Source: Rugamonas sp. A1-17
Lineage (GTDB): Bacteria; Pseudomonadota; Gammaproteobacteria; Burkholderiales; Burkholderiaceae_D
Reading direction: 5' to 3'
DNA: 64,000 nt
NCBI GenBank assembly: GCA_025548565.1
Contig: JAJLPB010000016.1
Span: forward strand, 62,001 to 126,000
Shown piece by piece: positions 59,094 through 64,000 of the stretch (the stretch's first letter is position 1; every line of letters begins with the position of its first letter). A program made the position numbers and the translations under genes. The notes beneath the pieces are model-generated. The model was not told the origin of the DNA. It did no database searches and saw only the letters and a program-made list of their open reading frames with translations.

Positions 59094-61199
59094 TCAGAAG
59101 GCTTGCCAGAACGCGGTTGCAAGCGCCGCGGCAATTGCGGTAGGGACCGCCGGATTGCCACCAATACCCACGAAAGGCTGGTATTGGGTGCCCACATGCG
59201 GGTAGGTGTTCGGCGGTCCCCCGCCCAGTACCACCTGATAATCCGCAGCATTCGCATGCCATTGGTGCGGCGAATCATTCAGGCTCAAATCGTGGATGGT
59301 GACGTGTGGGTAATGTCCGTTTTCATAGACCAGCCCCGGTCCCGCACTGGCCAACGCCTTGAGTCCAAAGTTGACGCCGTTTAAATTGACGGTGGGTGGC
59401 CACCCCCGTGCCAGGTACGCCATGTGCCGGAGGGTGCGTAACACGCGCGGCGGGCCGCCATACGTGGTTGCCGTGGCCGCCCATGCCGCTGCGGTGGCAC
59501 CGCGCTGATTGGTGTTAAATTCCTGCGCCAGAGCTGCCTCGAAGCCTGCATTCCAGCCGGCGATGTCCAGCAGCGCCGTTGCGGTCGCCGTCGTGGCGCG
59601 GCCTGCGGTCAGGTTGACCGCAAGCGCAGCCCACTCGGCTGCCGTACGGTGCCGCTGATTGACAATGAAAGAAGCTGCCAGCACCACACGCTCTGCCGCA
59701 GTCCATTGGGGCAAATTAATAAAGTTCAGCGCAATCGGCGCGGTGCGATGTACGCCGTTTAGCGCCGCCGCGACCGCCGCCCACTGTTGCGCGGTCATGC
59801 CCTGTTGATGCTGGTTGAACGCCTGCGCCAACGCGATTTTCTGGGCATTGGGCCAAGCGGCGAGGGAGGCAAATGCCACGGCGTTGTCGCGGGTGGCCTG
59901 CCCGTCAGTCAGGGCGCGGGCCAATGCGTCCCATTCCGCAGGACTCATTCCTTGCTGATTGGCCTCGTACGCCGCGCTCAGCAGCACACGCTGTGGCGCC
60001 TGCCACCCAGCGAGTGAGGCGAAAACTGCCGCCGTCGCGGCTGTTGCGCGGGCGCCGGTAAGCGTTGCCGCCGTCGCCGCCCAATTGAGAACATCCATTC
60101 CCCATCCGTTTGCCTGGAATGTTGCCGCCAACAGTGTTTTTTCAGCTGCGGCCCATAAGGGAATGCCGGCAAAGGCAGTGCACTTCGACGTCAGCGCATG
60201 GGCAGGACCAAGCGCGGTTGCCAAAGCACCCCATTCAGCAGCGGACATGCCATGCGGGTTGGCTTGAAAAGCGATGGCCAGCAGGCGCCGTTCTTGCCGC
60301 GTCCACGCCACCAGGCGGACAAATACCTCGGCGTTGGCCGCGGTTGCATTTATCGCCGTTAAAGGATCAGCGATCAGCAGCCAGTTGTCGGAAGGCAACC
60401 CCGCCTGATCCGCCTCAAACGAAGCTGCCAAGGCTGCCCGCTCGGCTGCCGCGTAATTCGTCATGGCAGCAAAGCGTTTGACATTGGTATCGGTGGCGCG
60501 GAGGCCCGTCAATGCAGCCGCGATCGCCACGTATTCTGTTGCGGTGAGGTCGTGCGCAGCGGTTTGATATGCCAGTGCAAGCAATGCCTTGAGCCCCGGA
60601 GTCCAAGGCGGCGAGGGTAGCGAAATAAAGCAAAGCGCTGTCGCAGTCGTGCGGTTCCCGCCCTGCAAACGGCAGGCAATGGCGGCCCATTGGACGGCCG
60701 TCATGTTGCGCTGGTTGCCATTGAAGCTGTGGGCAAGCGCAACAAGTTCGATGGTGTCCCAGCCTGGACATCGGACAAACTGCGCAGCGTTGTGTGCTGT
60801 GGCCTGTCCCGCGGTGAGTTGCCCGGCAATTCGTCCCCAGTCGTTCGGCTGGGGCCCCTGGCCATTGACGCCTTCGCGGGAGAAGGGAAGCAGCTGTTGT
60901 ATGTTGACCAAGGTCCAGTTGGCTAGAACATGCACCGCCACATCGAAAGCCTGTGTCAGCTCGGTGCGCATGCCACTGGATTGAACGAATTCCGGCACCA
61001 GGGCACGGATTTTTTGCAGCGTCTGGGGGGTGTTGACCAGCCGCTGCACCTCCTGCCAAACATGGTTCGCGTTGTACTGTCTATTGCCGAGTGCGACAAC
61101 CACGGTGTTATAGGCCACGGCACCCAACACTACCGACAGCGGATGCGGAGGAGGCGGGACGTTGTGCTGTCCAACAACCACGGCTGGCTGATTATTCAT
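59094..61199 (-). CDS. 701-residue protein with ten 50-residue tandem repeats and an unassigned C-terminal domain
   Basis: I do not recognise this protein. Residues 1-100 form an N-terminal region with a poly-Pro patch (VPPPPHPL) and predicted helices. From about 101 to 600 the protein is an array of units with conserved Trp/aromatic positions: the AEW-type position at W121, W171, Y223, W273, W323, W373, W423, W473, W523 and W573, and a second at W199, Y249, W299, W349, W399, W449, W499 and W549. The spacing is exactly 50 residues for eight units with no insertion. Each unit looks like two or three helices, as in an alpha solenoid. Residues 601-701 are a different domain with YENGHYPHVTIHDLSL and WHANAADYQVVLGGG. 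There is no signal peptide and no strong ribosome-binding site. It is flanked by ldcA (convergent) and DUF455 (divergent). Confidence 0.85.
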   Translation of the reverse strand: MNNQPAVVVGQHNVPPPPHPLSVVLGAVAYNTVVVALGNRQYNANHVWQEVQRLVNTPQTLQKIRALVPEFVQSSGMRTELTQAFDVAVHVLANWTLVNIQQLLPFSREGVNGQGPQPNDWGRIAGQLTAGQATAHNAAQFVRCPGWDTIELVALAHSFNGNQRNMTAVQWAAIACRLQGGNRTTATALCFISLPSPPWTPGLKALLALAYQTAAHDLTATEYVAIAAALTGLRATDTNVKRFAAMTNYAAAERAALAASFEADQAGLPSDNWLLIADPLTAINATAANAEVFVRLVAWTRQERRLLAIAFQANPHGMSAAEWGALATALGPAHALTSKCTAFAGIPLWAAAEKTLLAATFQANGWGMDVLNWAATAATLTGARATAATAAVFASLAGWQAPQRVLLSAAYEANQQGMSPAEWDALARALTDGQATRDNAVAFASLAAWPNAQKIALAQAFNQHQQGMTAQQWAAVAAALNGVHRTAPIALNFINLPQWTAAERVVLAASFIVNQRHRTAAEWAALAVNLTAGRATTATATALLDIAGWNAGFEAALAQEFNTNQRGATAAAWAATATTYGGPPRVLRTLRHMAYLARGWPPTVNLNGVNFGLKALASAGPGLVYENGHYPHVTIHDLSLNDSPHQWHANAADYQVVLGGGPPNTYPHVGTQYQPFVGIGGNPAVPTAIAAALATAFWQAF
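59400..60899 (-). repeat. Tandem array of about ten 150-bp coding repeats
   Basis: At the DNA level the repeat protein gene is a run of 150-bp units in register with the codons. The units have diverged in nucleotide sequence, while the protein pattern (AEW-x-ALA-x-AL, then RAT, then a second Trp, then ER-x-x-LA-x-AF) is kept. This argues for old duplication under selection and not for a recent expansion. Confidence 0.8.
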
Positions 61200-61322
61200 C
61201 GCCGCACATCCGCACGTATTGCACTTGGACCCAAAAAGCTATGCTCATAAGCCTCTCCGTAGCAATTGATTATCTTGCGAATTATATATCGAATTTGCGC
61301 TCACAACCTTCGCGGCCAAGTA

Positions 61323-61349
61323 TTGAAAGGGAGGCGTCTGAGCTATACT
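61323..61349 (+). promoter_or_regulatory. Candidate sigma-70 promoter for the DUF455 gene
   Basis: TTGAAA at 61323-61328 and TATACT at 61344-61349 are good hexamers, but the spacer is 15 bases and short of the usual 17. The position, about 30 bases before ATG 61379 and in a locally A/T-rich gap, supports the call. AAGGA precedes the start codon. Confidence 0.45.
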
Positions 61350-61378
61350 GCCCCTTTTTTTAAGGTTCAAGGAAAACC

Positions 61379-62176
61379 ATGTCCAGCCCCACCGAGTTGC
61401 GTGCATACGCGTTGTATTGCCTGCTGGAGAGCGACCCCGGTGCCAAGGTGGAGGCGGTGGCCGCCATGGCGGAGGCATCGCGCGCGGGCGGCTGCGGGCT
61501 GGACCCGGCCAGCGTCATCGTGCCGGCCGGCGCCATTCCGGGCCGCCCGGACAAGCCGGACCTGGTGCCGCCGCTGTCGGTAGGACGGCGCTCGATGGCC
61601 ACGGTGGAGGGCAGGGCCATGCTGATCCACGCGCTGGCCCATATCGAATTCAACGCGGTCAATCTGGCGCTGGACGCGCTGTGGCGCTTCCCCGATCTGC
61701 CGCTGGAGTACTACATCGACTGGCTGCGCGTGGCCGCAGAGGAAGCCACGCACTTCGCGATGCTGGCCGCCCACCTGGAAACGCTGGGGTATCGCTACGG
61801 CGACTTCCCGGCCCACGACAGCCTGTGGGAAATGGTCGGCAAGACCACGGAGGACGTGCTGGCCCGCATGGCGCTGGTGCCGCGCACGCTCGAAGCGCGC
61901 GGGCTGGACGCGATCCCGCCGCTGCGCGCCAAGCTTGCGCAGGCGGGCGACCGCGACGCGGCGGCCATCCTCGACATCATCCTGCGCGACGAAATCGGCC
62001 ACGTGGAGATCGGCAACCGCTGGTACAACTACCTGTGCCAGCAACGCGGCCTGGAGCCGCGTGCCACCTACGCCGAGCTGGCCGTGCGCTACAAGGCGCC
62101 CACGCCGCGCGGCCCGTTCAACATCGACGCCCGCCTCAAGGCCGGCTTCACCGAGGAAGAGGTGAGGGCTTTGTAG
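61379..62176 (+). CDS. DUF455 family ferritin-like protein
   Basis: Protein of 265 residues. The ferritin-like di-iron helices are visible in ALAHIEFNAVNLALDALWRF, RVAAEEATHFAMLAAHLE and DEIGHVEIGNRWYNYLCQ, each with a Glu/E-x-x-H ligand pattern. DUF455 proteins are related to the MiaE-type tRNA hydroxylase fold, but their substrate is not established. The ATG at 61379 has AAGGA upstream. It is a single gene transcribed away from the repeat protein. Confidence 0.92.
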   Translation: MSSPTELRAYALYCLLESDPGAKVEAVAAMAEASRAGGCGLDPASVIVPAGAIPGRPDKPDLVPPLSVGRRSMATVEGRAMLIHALAHIEFNAVNLALDALWRFPDLPLEYYIDWLRVAAEEATHFAMLAAHLETLGYRYGDFPAHDSLWEMVGKTTEDVLARMALVPRTLEARGLDAIPPLRAKLAQAGDRDAAAILDIILRDEIGHVEIGNRWYNYLCQQRGLEPRATYAELAVRYKAPTPRGPFNIDARLKAGFTEEEVRAL

Positions 62177-62261
62177 CCGCTGTGTGAACGAACGTACAGT
62201 TCGTCGGCACGGGGGCGGTCTACCATCGAGGTCGCCGATACGCCCCCGGAGACGCAAGCCC

Positions 62262-62908
<647 letters not shown>

Positions 62909-62912
<4 letters not shown>

Positions 62913-63862
62913 AGGTGTTCAGCTATCAACGCGCGCAGTCGCCCACGGCGGCGGCCGCCGCCGCGGCCAGCATGCCCGGAGCGAAATTCATCGCCGGCGG
63001 CACCAACCTGCTCGACCTGATGAAGCTGGAGATCGAAACCCCGGCCCACCTGATCGACGTGAACGGCCTCGGCCTGGACAAGATCGAGGCCACCGGGCAA
63101 GGCGGCTTGCGCATCGGCGCGCTGGTGCGCAACACCGACCTGGCCGCCGACCCGCGCGTGCGGCGCGCTTACGCGGTGCTGTCGCGCGCGCTGCTGGCCG
63201 GCGCCTCGGCCCAGCTGCGCAACCGGGCCACGACCGCAGGCAACCTGCTGCAGCGCACCCGCTGCCCGTACTTCTACGATACCAACCAGCCATGCAACAA
63301 GCGCGCGCCGGGTAGCGGCTGCTCGGCCATCGGCGGCCACAGCCGCAACCACGCCGTGCTGGGCGCCAGCACGGCCTGCATCGCCACCCATCCCAGCGAT
63401 ATGGCGGTGGCCATGCAGCTGCTCGATGCCAGTGTCGAGACGGTGCGCCCGGACGGTTCCGCGCGTAGCATTCCGATCGCCGATTTCCACCGGCCCCCCG
63501 GCAACACGCCGCATATCGAACACGCGTTGATGCCCGGCGAGCTCGTAACCGCCGTGACGTTGCCCGCGCCCTTGGGCGGCACGCACATCTACCGCAAGGT
63601 CCGCGACCGCGCCTCGTACGCGTTCGCGCTGGTCTCCGTGGCGGCGGTGGTGCAGCCGGACGGCACGGGCCGGGTGGCGCTGGGCGGCGTGGCGTATAAA
63701 CCGTGGCGCATGCCGGCGGCGGACGCCAGCATGCAGCAAGGCGCCAAGGCGGTGGCCGAGCAACTGCTGGCCGGCGCCCAGACCACGGCCGACAATGCGT
63801 TCAAGCTCACGCTGGTGCAGCGCACGCTGCATGCGGTGCTGACGCAAGCGAAGAAGGTTTAA
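62909..63862 (+). CDS. paoB: Aldehyde oxidoreductase FAD-binding subunit PaoB-like
   Basis: Protein of 317 residues. The FAD-binding blocks are AKFIAGGTNLLDLMKLEI and RNRATTAGNLLQRTRC. Extra cysteines in QRTRCPYFYDTNQPCNKR and GSGCSAIGG match the [4Fe-4S]-binding insertion known in PaoB/YagS, which distinguishes it from ordinary CoxM-type subunits. The C-terminal part ends with a short helical CO_deh_flav_C domain. It lies 4 bases before the paoC start. Confidence 0.93.
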
Positions 63863-63866
63863 TGCG

Positions 63867-64000
63867 ATGAAATTCACCAAGCCCGCCGCCACCAACCCCA
63901 TCGATCAGCTCAAGGTCGTCGGCAAGCCGACCGACCGCATCGACGGCCCACTCAAGACCACCGGCAGCGCTCCCTATGCGTACGAGCAGCACGCGGCCGC
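63867..64000 (+). CDS. paoC: Aldehyde oxidoreductase molybdenum-binding subunit PaoC-like, N-terminal fragment
   Basis: Only the first 44 codons lie in the window. ATG 63867 begins MKFTKPAATNPIDQLKVVGK and continues RIDGPLKTTGSAPYAYE, the usual N-terminus of the xanthine dehydrogenase/PaoC molybdopterin subunit, after the paoB stop at 63862. The cofactor-binding residues are beyond the edge. Confidence 0.85.
   Translation, partial: MKFTKPAATNPIDQLKVVGKPTDRIDGPLKTTGSAPYAYEQHAA

Noticed and set aside
59400..60899. 150-bp direct repeats considered as a CRISPR-like or satellite array
   Set aside because: They are in frame, diverged at DNA level and conserved as protein. There are no identical short repeats and no spacers.

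Overview
The window is about 64 kb of high-GC, gene-dense DNA and reads as the chromosome of a Gram-negative betaproteobacterium. Oxalobacteraceae (Massilia/Duganella-like) is my best guess. It rests on the exosortase-A polysaccharide locus, the TonB-dependent receptor style, the LysR regulators and the presence of PaoABC, MurQ and Anbu modules. It is an inference and not a measured placement. I recognised no rRNA, tRNA, CRISPR array, insertion sequence or phage gene.

Bases 1-34,444 form an exopolysaccharide/exosortase A (XrtA, PEP-CTERM type) locus. The left part runs on the plus strand: a cut-off asparagine synthetase-like gene, then a GT2-GT4 fusion, a flippase, a GT4, an MBOAT acyltransferase and an SGNH-like partner. 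Minus-strand genes for an XrtA-associated ligase and a polysaccharide deacetylase lie between the first two. A long minus-strand run (10,042-27,178) follows, in which most genes overlap by ATGA or sit within a few bases of each other: methyltransferase, GT4-CapK fusion, GT4, amidotransferase, GT4, exosortase A/EpsI, GT, FemAB, XrtA deacetylase, WecB, outer-membrane beta-barrel, tyrosine autokinase and chain-length protein. The Wza-like lipoprotein diverges from this run and is followed by a FeeM/autoinducer-synthase-like N-acyltransferase. A second O-antigen ligase-like protein with an inserted extracytoplasmic domain, a secreted trypsin-like protease, and a TviB/TviC pair complete the locus. 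Together these genes supply UDP-ManNAc and probably UDP-GalNAcA, assemble and decorate a lipid-linked glycan, flip, polymerise and export it, and provide the sorting protease for PEP-CTERM proteins. No PEP-CTERM substrate is encoded here.

Bases 34,401-38,866 hold the SpoVR/YcgB-YeaH-PrkA(YeaG) stress kinase operon. It is followed by a LysR regulator, a small Sel1-like lipoprotein, a 530-base non-coding gap and an Hpt phosphotransfer protein. Bases 41,393-45,541 are a complete Anbu module: circularly permuted ATP-grasp, alpha-E, transglutaminase, and the Anbu proteasome-like peptidase. Bases 45,617-50,556 carry two stand-alone periplasmic binding proteins (one with a strong dyad just before its start codon), a PRC-barrel protein, an unknown protein with a possible Cys/His/Asn peptidase arrangement, and a membrane diguanylate cyclase.

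Bases 50,656-59,084 look like a cell-wall fragment (muropeptide/D-amino acid) utilisation island: D-amino acid dehydrogenase and a secreted serine hydrolase on one strand, and divergently MurQ, LysR, a TonB-dependent receptor and an LD-carboxypeptidase whose long form has a Tat signal. Bases 59,094-61,199 encode the most unusual protein of the window, 701 residues with ten tandem units of essentially exactly 50 residues and a separate C-terminal domain that I cannot assign. The right end has a DUF455 ferritin-like protein and the start of a paoABC molybdo-flavoenzyme operon, cut by the window edge.
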